The position numbers were made by a program, and so were the translations under genes. The notes beneath the pieces were generated by a model. It did not search any database. It saw only the letters and a list, made by a program, of their open reading frames with translations, and was not told where the DNA came from. A DNA stretch of 64,000 nucleotides from Legionella sp. PC997 (GTDB lineage: Bacteria > Pseudomonadota > Gammaproteobacteria > Legionellales > Legionellaceae), in NCBI RefSeq assembly GCF_014109825.1, contig NZ_CP059576.1:3641501-3705500 (forward strand), written 5' to 3'. Of this stretch, positions 17,728 through 27,292 are shown piece after piece. Each line of letters starts with the position of its first letter. Within the stretch, counting starts at the first letter, position 1.

Positions 17728-17853
17728 CTCATTTATAAAAAATATCCAATGATAACCGATTTAACGGAAGCGTTCACCCTACTAATTGCTGCTTACGAGC
17801 AAAATTGTTACTATTCACCTAGGCTCTCTATGGAATTGCAAAGGTCTTATATC

Positions 17854-18177
17854 ATGACGCAAATGAAATCGTGTACTGTGAAATTGTTAAATAAAACTTA
17901 TGAAATTAAATGTCCTGAAGGCGAAGAACCCAATTTATTGCTCGCCGTGCAGAAATTAAATAATCAAATAGGGATTAATAAAAAGAAAGCGAAACAGCTG
18001 GATGAGTTCCAAATCCTATTACTTGCTGCTCTTGATATCAGTCATGAATTGATATTATGCAAAAACAAACAAGCACACCAACAGCATCAAGTAACTCAAT
18101 TTATTAACTCGCTTGAAAATAAAATTAATAAAATGGTAGGCGGTGAAATGGTGGAACGCCTTTCAGAATTAGATTAG
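17854..18177 (+). CDS. zapA: Cell division protein ZapA
   Basis: ZapA promotes FtsZ bundling at the division ring. The true start is taken as the ATG at 17854, giving 107 residues that begin MTQMKSCTVKLLNKTYEIKC, the family N-terminus; a longer frame upstream adds 47 residues unlike ZapA and overlaps ygfB. AGG lies about 9 bases before the start. A C-terminal coiled coil follows (HQVTQFINSLENKINKMVGG). Divergent from ygfB, the usual neighbour. Confidence 0.85.
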   Translation: MTQMKSCTVKLLNKTYEIKCPEGEEPNLLLAVQKLNNQIGINKKKAKQLDEFQILLLAALDISHELILCKNKQAHQQHQVTQFINSLENKINKMVGGEMVERLSELD

Positions 18178-18195
18178 TTTTATTGTAAATTTTAC

Positions 18196-18236
18196 CTCCT
18201 CGCCTTGGGCGGGGAGACAAATTTAGGCTTTTTTGA
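18196..18236 (+). terminator. Probable terminator hairpin after zapA
   Basis: CTCCTCGCC, a TTG loop and GGCGGGGAG form a 9-bp stem with one G-T pair (18196-18216). The T-run comes only about 14 bases later, so termination is plausible but not canonical. Confidence 0.4.
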
Positions 18237-18275
18237 GTAAGAGAAAGCGAACCAATTCGATTAAAAGGATTTGAG

Positions 18276-19847
18276 ATGAGACGCCAATGGTATGTAGGAT
18301 TTGGGGTAGCTTTATTAATTACATTTGCTCTTTTCGCTATGTTTCATAGCATTAAATGGTTTATCGCTTTTCTTATTCCCGTTATTGTTATTTGGATCTA
18401 TGACCTGGTCCAAAAAGAACACACGATTCTGCGCAATTTCCCTGTATTAGGTCATGTTCGTTATTTCCTTGAGTTTCTTCGTCCAGAAATCCAACAGTAT
18501 TTTATTGCCACGGATGAAAGTGAACTTCCATATAATCGTGAAACACGTTCACTCATTTATGAACGCGCAAAAAATACTCGTGATACAGTACCTTTTGGTA
18601 CAGAACGCGATATTTTAAGCGTCGGATATACTTGGGCACTTCACTCTTTAGCACCCAAACATCACTCGGAAGTTGAGCCAAGAATAATGGTGGGAGGGCC
18701 AGATTGTCTTCAACCCTACAATGCTTCCCGATTTAATATCTCAAGCATGAGTTTTGGTGCGCTTTCTGGTAAGGCGATCATGGCTATGAACAAAGGCGCC
18801 TTGCTTGGGGGGTTTGCTCAAGCCACTGGTGAAGGAGGGTTAAGCACCTACCATTTACAAGGCGGCGATTTAATATTTCAATTTGGAACCGCCTACTTTG
18901 GTTGTCGGGACGCTCAAGGAAATTTTGATGAGAATGAATTTGCTGCCGAAGCCAATCGTAAAGAAGTAAAAATGATTGAAATTAAACTGTCTCAAGGAGC
19001 TAAGCCTTCCCATGGAGGTATTTTACCTGCTGCCAAATTAACTGAAGAGATAGCTAAAGTAAGAAAAGTCTCGATGGGAAAAGATGTTATCTCGCCCATG
19101 GCCCATTCTACATTTACCACTCCTGTTGGATTACTCCTTTTCGTAAAAAAATTGCGGGACCTCTCTCACGGCAAACCCATTGGTTTTAAATTATGTCTAG
19201 GACGTAAAGATGAGTTTCTTGCTATTTGTAAGGCCATGCTAAAAACCAATATCCTACCTGATTTTATTACGGTAGATGGCGCTGAAGGAGGAACAGGTGC
19301 GGCACCAGTAGAATATGTTAATTTTATCGGTACCCCTTTAGAAGCAGGATTGGTGTTTGTGCATAATGCATTAGTGGGGATTAATGTACGAGATAAAATA
19401 CGCATTATCTGCAGCGGTAAAGTTGCCAATGGTTTTGATTTATTAACCAATATTGCAATGGGTGCCGATATGTGTAATGCCGCACGCGCTATGATGATGG
19501 CTGCCGGTTGTTTACAAACCAAACAATGCAACGCCAATACGTGCCCCACAGGGGTTGCAACCCAGAACAAACGGTTACAATATGGTTTAGTGGTCGATCA
19601 GAAAAAATATTATGTTGCCAATTATCATAAAAACACCATGAAGAGCTTTTTGGAAATGGTGGGTTCTATAGGTTTAGACAATCCCAGCGATTTGAAACCC
19701 AGCCACATCATGAGACGAGTCAACGTACAAGAGGTTAAATCGTTTAATGAGATTTATGAGTATCTTACACCGGGGCAACTCCTTGGGCCCGACATCCCTG
19801 AAAGCTATAAAATCCATTGGGACAAGGCCGATCCCGACAAATTTTAA
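18276..19847 (+). CDS. FMN-binding glutamate-synthase-like membrane protein
   Basis: A 523-residue protein with two N-terminal membrane helices (about residues 7-45) and a catalytic TIM-barrel like that of the glutamate synthase large subunit. Family signatures include FNISSMSFGALSGKAIMAMN, GEGGLSTYHLQGGDLIFQFG, TVDGAEGGTGAAPVEY (FMN phosphate site) and a cysteine cluster CNANTCPTGVATQ that would hold an iron-sulfur centre. The amidotransferase domain of true GltB is absent, so the substrate is uncertain. Monocistronic, with a hairpin terminator after it. Confidence 0.88.
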   Translation: MRRQWYVGFGVALLITFALFAMFHSIKWFIAFLIPVIVIWIYDLVQKEHTILRNFPVLGHVRYFLEFLRPEIQQYFIATDESELPYNRETRSLIYERAKNTRDTVPFGTERDILSVGYTWALHSLAPKHHSEVEPRIMVGGPDCLQPYNASRFNISSMSFGALSGKAIMAMNKGALLGGFAQATGEGGLSTYHLQGGDLIFQFGTAYFGCRDAQGNFDENEFAAEANRKEVKMIEIKLSQGAKPSHGGILPAAKLTEEIAKVRKVSMGKDVISPMAHSTFTTPVGLLLFVKKLRDLSHGKPIGFKLCLGRKDEFLAICKAMLKTNILPDFITVDGAEGGTGAAPVEYVNFIGTPLEAGLVFVHNALVGINVRDKIRIICSGKVANGFDLLTNIAMGADMCNAARAMMMAAGCLQTKQCNANTCPTGVATQNKRLQYGLVVDQKKYYVANYHKNTMKSFLEMVGSIGLDNPSDLKPSHIMRRVNVQEVKSFNEIYEYLTPGQLLGPDIPESYKIHWDKADPDKF

Positions 19848-19879
19848 TTAATAAACATAGAGTCCTAAGTGCCGCCTCG

Positions 19880-19916
19880 GCGAAACCGGGTTATGTATTT
19901 TAAATCCCGGTTTCGC
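19880..19916. terminator. Bidirectional terminator hairpin
   Basis: GCGAAACCGGG and CCCGGTTTCGC form a perfect 11-bp stem with a 15-base AT-rich loop. It sits between the convergent glutamate-synthase-like and thioredoxin-like genes. Confidence 0.7.
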
Positions 19917-19937
19917 TGTGCTGACCTTTCTTTTGGG

Positions 19938-20492
19938 TTATTTCCACTTAATATTGCATCCCAGACTTGGTTTTTGTTCCGAACTGACAGGTTTACCTGC
20001 AAGAATGTTGTCCAGTGCATTTTGTAAATGAGCACCAGTTACAGGTTTATTATTACCTGGCGTGGATTCATCCAAACAGCCGCGATATACACATAGCAAA
20101 TCCTTGTCAAAAATATAAAAATCGGGTGTACATGCAGCGTGATAGGCTTTGGCTACCTCTTGCGATTCATCATATAAATAAGGGAAGGGGTACTTAAATT
20201 GGTGGGCTTCAATTTTCATTTTTTCGGGACCATCTGCAGGATATGTCTCTGCATCATTAGAACTGATCGCGATAAATTGCACTCCATCTCTTTGATATTT
20301 TTCTGCCAACTCCACAATTTTAGTCTGGATATGTTTGACATAGGGACAATGATTGCACAAAAACATAATCACTGTCGCGATAGGTGATTTAATTTGGGCA
20401 AGCGATACCCATTGATCGTTTCGTGTATCAATTAAAGTAAAATCAGGTGCCTTACTTCCTAATGGAAGCATATTTGATGCAGTTGCTGCCAT
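19938..20492 (-). CDS. Thioredoxin-family (AhpC/TSA-like) redox protein
   Basis: A 184-residue protein of the peroxiredoxin-like thioredoxin-fold group. It begins with LGSKAPDFTLIDTRNDQWVS, then has the redox motif CNHCPYVKHIQ with cysteines two apart as in thioredoxins. The stretch FYIFDKDLLCVYRGCLDEST is also typical of this subgroup. No signal peptide is present, so it acts in the cytoplasm. GAGG lies 5 bases before the ATG. The gene stands alone. Confidence 0.85.
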   Translation of the reverse strand: MAATASNMLPLGSKAPDFTLIDTRNDQWVSLAQIKSPIATVIMFLCNHCPYVKHIQTKIVELAEKYQRDGVQFIAISSNDAETYPADGPEKMKIEAHQFKYPFPYLYDESQEVAKAYHAACTPDFYIFDKDLLCVYRGCLDESTPGNNKPVTGAHLQNALDNILAGKPVSSEQKPSLGCNIKWK

Positions 20493-20614
20493 AATTACCT
20501 CGTTTGAATTAATTCAATCCGAATTGGGATAATCTCGTTTGGCGAACATGTTAAATGAAAAGTTGTAGGCGATCAAATGGCTTAATACTTGAGGTTCAGA
20601 GCTTACTATCTGCT

Positions 20615-22012
20615 CTAAATTACAGGTCGAGAATGCATTTCATTTTGTGGTTCTTCTTGTTTTTGGAGTTGGTTTTCCTCACGCAGTTGTTTTAATTCCG
20701 CTTTAAAATCCTTCATCTCCAATGGGGAAGATCTTTTCTTTTCACTTGGGTAAGTTACTGTTTCACGCGTTTCCATAGCTTTCGTCTTGAAGGGGGCAAC
20801 TGGCTTTTCTTCAATCGGATTAACAATAGGTACCTTAGCGTTTTCACTTTTACTAATCGATGTTTCTTGCCTATTTTCTACCACTTTGGGATTCGAGTTT
20901 AATCCTGCTAAGGTTACTTCTTCGGATGCAGATGATTTTATGAAAAGGCCGCTAAAAAATTGCTTAAAACCTTGCCATGCTTTCTGGAGCAAAGTTTGAG
21001 TACTATCTTTTTCTAATAGATGGGGATCTTTGCTGAGATTGGGTTTAACTAAGAGAACATCTTTTTCTTTCGCGGGGAGAGGTTTTTCTTCAAGATCTTT
21101 ATTTGCTTCAGTAGCAAGATAATTTTTAATTGTACTTAATTCTTTTTCTAATTCTGTTTTCCTTTCTTTCATATAAGTGGTCATCACAGGATCAATAGCC
21201 TGCAATACCTGCATATTGTTTTCACATCGCGCTATATTTTCTTCTAAAAATTTAATCCTTTTTTGGAGGTCTTGAGGTTTTACTGAAGGCAGAAATTGAT
21301 ATTTTTCATCATGATCTAATGCCTTTATTGGGTGCTTTTCTTCAGCCACTTGAATCCTTAATTTTTTTTGTTCTTCTACAATTGCATCATATTCTTGTAG
21401 TGCTTTATTGACTGCTCTTGTTGCTTTGGTGTCTCCTCGGATAAAATCCATAAATGACACTTTTGCTTGTAGCTTTTCTATCTCCTCACTTTTTGCTTTT
21501 AGTTTCTCCTTTAATTCTTGGTCTTTATAAGAATGCAGGGCAGTTTTATAACCATATACATTGACACCCCCACCCGGAGCTATTCCAACAATCATGTTCT
21601 GTAGAGGAGTTGCATGCCGATTAGTAAATGCACTTAATTTTAATGGATAGCCTCGTAGGTGAAATTCATCTGCCATTTTTTGCGCATAAGAACTGCCCTC
21701 TTTGATTAAACCTAACTCACAGCCAAAACAACGTAACCTATTGATATCCTCTTTTTTAAATCCAGCATTCTTCCGAGCCTCATCAAAAGCCTCTACAAAG
21801 TTTTTAGGTGAAAAATTAGCTGCACCATATCCGCTGTGGTGAGCATGTCCAACTACGGTAATGCGGGCAACATCAGATGGACGTAAACCAACCAAACACG
21901 CCGGTGAAAAGACTCGTATCTCATTATTAGGTAACTGCTTGGCGATATCTTGAGCTGCTACCAGAGTAGTCTTATCGTCCCCTAATACAAGTATGATATT
22001 TTTTGGCTTCAT
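20615..22012 (-). CDS. C80-like cysteine protease domain with coiled-coil tail, candidate effector
   Basis: The ATG at 22012 is preferred over a TTG at 22039; the protein is 465 residues. Residues 1-165 resemble the clan CD cysteine protease domain of MARTX/large clostridial toxins (C80): strand NIILVLGD, ITVVGHAHHSGYG with His56, SPKNFVEAF, LRCFGCELGLI with Cys98, then NMIVGIAPGGGVNVYGY. In C80 a GH and a GC motif supply the catalytic dyad. Residues 165-330 are strongly coiled-coil, followed by a Lys/Pro-rich linker. The similarity is read by eye. A smaller relative lacking the dyad lies head to head at 22117. Confidence 0.6.
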   Translation of the reverse strand: MKPKNIILVLGDDKTTLVAAQDIAKQLPNNEIRVFSPACLVGLRPSDVARITVVGHAHHSGYGAANFSPKNFVEAFDEARKNAGFKKEDINRLRCFGCELGLIKEGSSYAQKMADEFHLRGYPLKLSAFTNRHATPLQNMIVGIAPGGGVNVYGYKTALHSYKDQELKEKLKAKSEEIEKLQAKVSFMDFIRGDTKATRAVNKALQEYDAIVEEQKKLRIQVAEEKHPIKALDHDEKYQFLPSVKPQDLQKRIKFLEENIARCENNMQVLQAIDPVMTTYMKERKTELEKELSTIKNYLATEANKDLEEKPLPAKEKDVLLVKPNLSKDPHLLEKDSTQTLLQKAWQGFKQFFSGLFIKSSASEEVTLAGLNSNPKVVENRQETSISKSENAKVPIVNPIEEKPVAPFKTKAMETRETVTYPSEKKRSSPLEMKDFKAELKQLREENQLQKQEEPQNEMHSRPVI

Positions 22013-22116
22013 TATAGAAATCAAAAACAAGATAACCAATAATATAATTATAGAATCTCACGATTGATTTTTGCGCAACTTGCTATAATTAAACCACAGG
22101 GACTAAAGAGAACACG

Positions 22117-22707
22117 ATGATTGTTTTAATGAGTGATAGCAAAGAAAATAAAGCGGCTGCGACTAATTTACATCAGTTTACTCATTTTGATAACGTAACA
22201 TTAGACCAACTCACTGAATTGAATAAAACTAAAGAACAACTCCTATTGGTTGATGTAGACGCCAATGATAAATGTATAAGTTACCTTGAGCCGGTTAGTT
22301 TTGCGGAAGCATTATTAAAAAATCAGTTATCCGCACAGGTACAATCCGTTGTTTTTCTTATTTCTGATATTAATAAACACAAAAACTTGTTTGAATTTGC
22401 CAGACCTTTTCTGGCTCATTTGGAAAAAGCCTTTAATCATCAAGTCATCGCTTATATCCCCACTGATTTAAATTACTATGCCACAATTCTTATACCTCCT
22501 CAGGGTCATAATTTGCTATGGAAAGTCTATGGGATAGATAGGGAAGACTTCCCCAAGGAAAAATCATTAAATCTAGAATTATTTCAAGGAATAAAAGGCA
22601 AGAATCTTTTATGGAAAGGCTCTAATATCTTGGAATGGATAGTGACTGATAAAAAAGCCATTAGCAGCAATCCGATGGTGCCAGAAAATATTCGGTTCCA
22701 CTTGTGA
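22117..22707 (+). CDS. Degenerate C80-like domain protein, paralogue of the neighbour
   Basis: A 196-residue protein with the same strand order as the N-terminal domain of the divergent gene: MIVLMSDSKENKAAATNL, LLLVDVDANDKC, PVSFAEALLKN, VVFLISDINKHKN, VIAYIPTD and ATILIPPQGHNLLWKVYG. Where the neighbour has GHAHH and FGCELG, this protein has DVDAND and ISDINK, so the His and Cys are gone. It looks like a catalytically dead paralogue and may act as a pseudo-enzyme or regulator; that is inference. A TATAAT lies at 22084-22089, about 28 bases before the start. Confidence 0.55.
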   Translation: MIVLMSDSKENKAAATNLHQFTHFDNVTLDQLTELNKTKEQLLLVDVDANDKCISYLEPVSFAEALLKNQLSAQVQSVVFLISDINKHKNLFEFARPFLAHLEKAFNHQVIAYIPTDLNYYATILIPPQGHNLLWKVYGIDREDFPKEKSLNLELFQGIKGKNLLWKGSNILEWIVTDKKAISSNPMVPENIRFHL

Positions 22708-22743
22708 AATAATAAAATTAAGCAGGATCCCAATCGCGCTATA

Positions 22744-22774
22744 TTGACTTTAATCCAGATGGCCATGATATAAT
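22744..22774 (+). promoter_or_regulatory. Sigma-70 promoter of the 6S RNA
   Basis: TTGACT (22744-22749) and a perfect TATAAT (22769-22774) with a 19-bp spacer. Transcription would begin near 22781, at the base of the 6S RNA terminal stem. Confidence 0.65.
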
Positions 22775-22780
22775 CAACTT

Positions 22781-22938
22781 AACCCGATAGCGAGAGATTT
22801 TAGAACCAATGCTAACAGCATGGGAAGCATCCTGAAGTCGGCGTTGTGCAAGCCCACCCTGGAGTGGGAAGCCTGAACCGCCTCATCCGCTACCCACTTG
22901 AACTCCAGGGTTCATAATCCATGTCTGTCGGGCTATCC
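22781..22938 (+). ncRNA. ssrS: 6S RNA
   Basis: About 158 nt that fold as one long interrupted hairpin, as 6S RNA does to mimic an open promoter and bind sigma-70 RNA polymerase. GATAGC near the 5' end pairs with GCTATC near the 3' end. GGCG and CGCC flank the apical part, capped by the hairpin CCCAC-CTGGA-GTGGG. The 3' arm contains CACTTGAACTCCAGGGTTCA, close to the conserved CACCTTGAACCAAGGGTTCA of enterobacterial 6S RNA. A strong promoter lies just upstream. The 3' end overlaps the uvrB stop codon region on the other strand. No covariance-model search was run. Confidence 0.72.
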
Positions 22939-24924
22939 CTTCATTAATTGCTCTTTTAATAAAAGATATTCGTCTCTGACTTTGGCTGCCGCCTCAAACT
23001 CCATATTTTTTGCATGCATATACATTTGTTTTTCCAAAGTATTGATGTGTTTCACCAGTTCTTGGGTTGACCAATGTAAATAGTCTGGGCTTGGTTCTGC
23101 AATGGCAACGTTGCGTTTTCCTTGATATGCGCCTTCCATGATATCGGTAATGGATTTATTAATTCCTTTGGGAATAATTCCATGTTCTTCATTATATGCT
23201 TTTTGCTTTTCCCGTCTGCGGCTGGTTTCTTCCAAAGCCCTTTGCATGGACCCAGTCATCTTATCCGCATAAAGAATAGCGCGCCCATGCATGTTACGTG
23301 CTGCGCGCCCTATAGTTTGGATCAAAGAGCGATCAGAACGTAAAAAGCCCTCTTTATCTGCATCAAGAATAGCAACTAGAGCGACTTCGGGCATATCCAA
23401 ACCTTCGCGTAATAAATTAATCCCCACCAACACATCAAAAACGCCAAGCCGCAAATCACGAATAATTTCCACGCGTTCAACCGTATCGATATCCGAATGC
23501 AAATAACGCACTTTAATACCATGTTCATTCAGGTAATCGGTTAAATCTTCAGCCATTCTTTTGGTTAAAGTGGTTACTAAAACTCGTGCTTTTTGTTGAA
23601 TCACCAGTCGAATTTCCGACATTAAATCATCAACCTGGGTACGTACTGGCCGAATCTCAACTTCCGGATCGATAAGCCCTGTAGGCCTCACCACCTGCTC
23701 AGCAACATTATCTGAATGCTCTTGTTCATAAGGGCCAGGAGTTGCAGAGATGTAGATAGTTTGTGGGGAGCGTCCTTCAAATTCTTCGAATCGTAATGGT
23801 CGATTATCCAGTGCTGAGGGAAGTCTAAAGCCATACTGGACCAAAGTTTCCTTACGGGAACGATCACCTCGATACATACCCCCAATTTGTGGAATAGTGA
23901 CATGGGATTCATCGATAATTAGTAGGGCCTCTTGAGGCAAGTAGTCAAACAAGGTTGGCGGGGGTTCACCCGCTTCACGTCCAGATAAATAACGAGAATA
24001 GTTTTCAATACCAGAGCAATAACCCAATTCCAACATCATTTCGATATCAAAATAAGTACGTTGTTCCAAACGCTGAGCTTCCACTAATTTGTTTTGTGCT
24101 TTAAATTCTGCTAAGCGCTCCTGCAACTCTTCCTTAACCCAATCTACTGTTTGTAAAATACGCTCCCGAGGAGTCACGTAATGGGTTTTAGGAAAAACGG
24201 TAATTCGAGGTAGTCGTCGCAAAATTTCGCCAGTAAGCGGATCAAACTGGGAAATATGTTCCACTTCATCATCAAATAGCTCAATACGTACGGCTTCGCG
24301 CTCTGAATCAGCTGGGAAAACATCAATAATGTCCCCATGGACTCGAAATTGTCCCCGCTCTAGTGACAAGCTACTGCGTGTGTATTGCATTTCAGCAAGT
24401 CGTCTTAAAATTTTACGCTGATCGGATTGTTCTCCGCGGGAAAGATGTAATACCATACGCAAATAGGAGTCAGGATCACCCAAACCATAAATTGCGGAAA
24501 CTGTTGCGACGATAATCGCATCTTTACGTTCAATTAAGGCTTTGGTTGCAGACAAACGCATCTGTTCTATGTGCTCATTGATGGATGAATCTTTTTCAAT
24601 GAAGGTATCCGAAGCAGGCACATAAGCTTCCGGCTGATAATAATCATAGTAGGAAACAAAATATTCTACCGCATTATCGGGGAAATAGGTTTTAAATTCG
24701 CCATACAGCTGAGCAGCAAGCGTTTTGTTTGGAGCCATAATTAAGGCAGGCCGGCGCATGGCTTGGATAACATGTGCTATAGTAAAAGTCTTGCCTGAGC
24801 CAGTAACCCCTAAAAGGGTTTGTTTGGATAACCCTGATTTCAAGCCGTCAATTAATGAGGCAATGGCTGTCGGCTGGTCGCCAGCAGGCTTATAATCGGC
24901 ATATAGTTTAAATAAATCTTTCAT
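22933..24924 (-). CDS. uvrB: UvrABC excision nuclease subunit B
   Basis: The DNA-damage recognition helicase-like subunit of nucleotide excision repair, 663 residues, close to the usual length. Motifs are Walker [15 protein letters not shown], the beta-hairpin region [20 protein letters not shown], the DEAD-like [20 protein letters not shown], helicase motif [11 protein letters not shown] and the C-terminal UVR domain with [12 protein letters not shown] that binds UvrC. The gene stands alone; its last codons overlap the 6S RNA gene on the opposite strand. Divergent from the aminotransferase with 31 bp between. Confidence 0.97.
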   Translation of the reverse strand: MKDLFKLYADYKPAGDQPTAIASLIDGLKSGLSKQTLLGVTGSGKTFTIAHVIQAMRRPALIMAPNKTLAAQLYGEFKTYFPDNAVEYFVSYYDYYQPEAYVPASDTFIEKDSSINEHIEQMRLSATKALIERKDAIIVATVSAIYGLGDPDSYLRMVLHLSRGEQSDQRKILRRLAEMQYTRSSLSLERGQFRVHGDIIDVFPADSEREAVRIELFDDEVEHISQFDPLTGEILRRLPRITVFPKTHYVTPRERILQTVDWVKEELQERLAEFKAQNKLVEAQRLEQRTYFDIEMMLELGYCSGIENYSRYLSGREAGEPPPTLFDYLPQEALLIIDESHVTIPQIGGMYRGDRSRKETLVQYGFRLPSALDNRPLRFEEFEGRSPQTIYISATPGPYEQEHSDNVAEQVVRPTGLIDPEVEIRPVRTQVDDLMSEIRLVIQQKARVLVTTLTKRMAEDLTDYLNEHGIKVRYLHSDIDTVERVEIIRDLRLGVFDVLVGINLLREGLDMPEVALVAILDADKEGFLRSDRSLIQTIGRAARNMHGRAILYADKMTGSMQRALEETSRRREKQKAYNEEHGIIPKGINKSITDIMEGAYQGKRNVAIAEPSPDYLHWSTQELVKHINTLEKQMYMHAKNMEFEAAAKVRDEYLLLKEQLMKG

Positions 24925-24955
24925 ATCTTTATAGTATATCTCACAGGAGCAACAA

Positions 24956-26134
24956 ATGGATATCGCATTAGCAAAACGCGTGCAAAAAGTTAAGCCTTCA
25001 CCTACTTTGGCCGTAGCAGCAAAGGCTACCCAAATGCGTGCTCAAGGGCATGATGTCATTAATCTGGGTACCGGTGAACCAGATTTTGACACCCCCAATT
25101 ATATTAAAGAAGCTGCTATTGCTGCCATTAATCAAGGGTACACCAAATACACAGCGGTTGATGGCATTCCTGAACTCAAAGAAGCCATTAAAAATAAATT
25201 CAAAAACGATAATAATCTTGATTATCAGCTCAATCAAATTTTGGTTTCAGTGGGTGGAAAACAAAGCTGTTACAACTTATGCCAAGCGCTACTTAATCCT
25301 GGAGATGAAGTCATTATCCCTGCTCCATACTGGGTTTCTTACCCTGATATGGTGTTACTCGCTGAAGCAACTCCGGTAATTATTTCCACGACTCCTGCGC
25401 AACGTTATAAAATTAATGCCCAGCAACTTGAAGCAGCGATTACCCCCAAAACAAGAATGATCTTTTTAAATAGCCCCTCCAATCCATCGGGGGTCGCCTA
25501 CACGCTAAATGAATTAAAAGCTTTAGCTGAAGTCTTAAAAAAGCATCCACAAATTATTATTGCTACGGATGATATGTATGAGCACATTCTTTGGAGCCAG
25601 CCTTTTGCCAATATTCTCAATGCATGTCCTGAGTTATATGATCAGACCATTGTATTAAATGGCGTCTCTAAAGCTTATGCGATGACCGGTTGGCGCATCG
25701 GTTATGCAGCAGGTCCTCTTCCATTAATGAATGCGATGAAAACCATCCAATCCCAATCCACTTCAAATCCTTGTTCGATTGCCCAAAGAGCAGCGGTAGC
25801 AGCACTAACGGGTGGCCATGAAAGTGTAGCTGAAATGGTAAAAGCCTTTCATCAACGACATGATTTTGTAGCCTCTCGGTTGCAGGAAATACCAGGAATA
25901 GAAGTTATCCCAGCGGACGGTACTTTTTATATTTTCCCCAGTGTGCAAGCCATTATAGAAAAACGTGGCTATGCCAATGACCTTGAATTTTCTGAAAAAT
26001 TGTTAACCGAAGCGGGTGTGGCTCTAGTCCCGGGCTCTGCATTTGGCAATGAAGGCTGTATTCGGTTATCTTTTGCAACCAGCATGAACATATTAGAAGA
26101 TGCCTTAAACCGCCTACAACGTTTTTGTAGTTAA
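24956..26134 (+). CDS. Aspartate/aromatic aminotransferase, class I
   Basis: A PLP-dependent transaminase of 392 residues, most like bacterial class Ib aspartate aminotransferases (AspB/AatA). It shows [16 protein letters not shown] at the N-terminus, [13 protein letters not shown] with the substrate-binding Asn, the PLP lysine in [20 protein letters not shown], and [10 protein letters not shown] with the carboxylate-binding Arg near the end. AGGAG precedes the ATG. It probably interconverts aspartate and oxaloacetate with 2-oxoglutarate. Confidence 0.92.
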   Translation: MDIALAKRVQKVKPSPTLAVAAKATQMRAQGHDVINLGTGEPDFDTPNYIKEAAIAAINQGYTKYTAVDGIPELKEAIKNKFKNDNNLDYQLNQILVSVGGKQSCYNLCQALLNPGDEVIIPAPYWVSYPDMVLLAEATPVIISTTPAQRYKINAQQLEAAITPKTRMIFLNSPSNPSGVAYTLNELKALAEVLKKHPQIIIATDDMYEHILWSQPFANILNACPELYDQTIVLNGVSKAYAMTGWRIGYAAGPLPLMNAMKTIQSQSTSNPCSIAQRAAVAALTGGHESVAEMVKAFHQRHDFVASRLQEIPGIEVIPADGTFYIFPSVQAIIEKRGYANDLEFSEKLLTEAGVALVPGSAFGNEGCIRLSFATSMNILEDALNRLQRFCS

Positions 26135-26144
26135 AACCAATCAC

Positions 26145-26166
26145 CCTTCTCCCGCAGGGGAGAAGG
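26145..26166 (+). terminator. Hairpin after the aminotransferase (terminator or REP-like)
   Basis: CCTTCTCCC, loop GCAG, GGGAGAAGG: a perfect 9-bp stem 11 bases after the stop codon. There is no T-run after it, so it may be a REP-like palindrome rather than a Rho-independent terminator. Confidence 0.5.
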
Positions 26167-26270
26167 TGCCCCCAAGGCAAATGTGGGATATAAATAACTT
26201 TTTTAAATAGAGCAAGGAAAGAAAAACTCCCTATATAAAACAAATTTTAAAAAATTATTAGTAAATCTAC

Positions 26271-26299
26271 TTGACCCCCAATCAGAATCGTTTTAAGAT
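26271..26299 (+). promoter_or_regulatory. Promoter of tRNA-Asn
   Basis: TTGACC (26271-26276), 17 bp, then TAAGAT (26294-26299), ending 11 bases before the tRNA. Confidence 0.6.
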
Positions 26300-26310
26300 T
26301 CCGACCCTAT

Positions 26311-26386
26311 TCCCCGGTAGCTCAGTCGGTAGAGCGGATGACTGTTAATCATTAGGTCACAAGTTCGAGTCTTGTCCGGGGAGCCA
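26311..26386 (+). tRNA. tRNA-Asn (GTT anticodon)
   Basis: A 76-nt cloverleaf: acceptor TCCCCGG pairs with CCGGGGA, D-arm GCTC/GAGC, anticodon GTT at 26344-26346, T-loop GTTCGAGT and an encoded CCA end. Its 3' end is a likely integration site for the accessory region that follows. Confidence 0.97.
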
Positions 26387-26434
26387 TTAAAATCAATGGC
26401 TTATATCAAAATTTTATCCACTGTCTTGCCTCAA

Positions 26435-26451
26435 GGGACATTAGTGGGACA
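26435..26451 (+). repeat. Phased GGGACA repeats next to tRNA-Asn (island junction)
   Basis: GGGACA occurs at 26435-26440 and again at 26446-26451, 11 bp apart, about 50 bases after the tRNA 3' end. Short repeats phased by a helical turn just inside tRNA-borne islands often reflect recombinase arm sites. Assignment as an attachment region is inference. Confidence 0.4.
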
Positions 26452-26481
26452 CTAAGCAACAACCATCCACCAATATTTCTC

Positions 26482-27286
26482 ATGAGTTATGCGCATCAAT
26501 TAAAAAATATAAATCAACCACAAGAAGTATTTTTGGCTTTCTTAGATATATTAGGTTTTTCAGAATTCGTTAAGAACAATGATCATCAAAAAGTGATCGA
26601 AATATACCAGTGCGTAATTCGTCCCATGATTGATCTCTCCATAACAGAAGCGGCTGAGCAGCTAGTAGTAAATTCTTCTTGGATTAAACAGGTGAACACT
26701 TCTGATGTTAATGACAATTTAACACCCAAATTTGATAATGTGGTTCTTCATTGTACGGCCATATCTGATTCGATACTTTTATCAACACCTGATAATACAT
26801 TTAAAAGCTTGATAATATTGCTCGCTACTGTACGTAATTTAATGGCAAAATTAATTTATTTAGGATTTCCCTTGAGAGGGGCGATTACGTCTGGACTAGT
26901 AACCTTGGATAATCGATTTTTATCAAGTTCAAATGTCAACCATCATTTAATAATAGGAAAGGCAATAGCTGAGGCAGTGGAGCTAGAAAAACGTCAAGTT
27001 TGGTCAGGATGTGCGATTCATTCGAGCGTGATCAATATAATCGGAAGAAACATTATACGTTTTGATCCAGTTTTAATTACCCTTTATGATGTGCCCATGA
27101 GAAACAATACCTATGAATTAATGCCAGTTGTAAATTGGTTACAAGGTTTCTGACGATGCAAAAAAATCATTTAATGAGATTGCAATCAAATCGGCATTTG
27201 AGCAGCATGGTAAAAAAATTGATAAAAAAGTAGAGATCATAATTAACAACACGATAAATTTTTTTAATGATATGCGTAATCATTGA
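26482..27286 (+). pseudogene. Class III nucleotide-cyclase-like protein, probably frameshifted
   Basis: The first frame (26482-27153, 223 residues) reads like a class III cyclase fold: LAFLDILGFSEFV with Asp22, AISDSILLS with Asp96 (the two metal-binding positions), LRGAITSGLV with Arg132 and IIGKAIAEAVELEKRQVWSG. The frame stops at NWLQGF, but the +1 frame continues without a break as DDAKKSFNEIAIKSAFEQHG to a stop at 27286, a plausible C-terminal helix of the same protein. A single indel near 27150 would explain this. Cyclase-like proteins occur in anti-phage systems such as Pycsar, but no effector gene is adjacent. Activity is unproven. Confidence 0.5.
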
Positions 27287-27292
27287 TAAATT

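Noticed and set aside
17713..17853. Longer zapA start at 17713
   Set aside because: The extra 47 residues do not resemble ZapA and overlap ygfB; the family N-terminus begins at 17854.
18178..18275. 6S RNA directly after zapA, as in E. coli
   Set aside because: Only 98 bases are available and the 6S-like structure and conserved 3' arm are found instead at 22781-22938.
22898..23083. 61-codon plus-strand frame over the uvrB end
   Set aside because: It overlaps the 6S RNA and uvrB and shows no protein family features.
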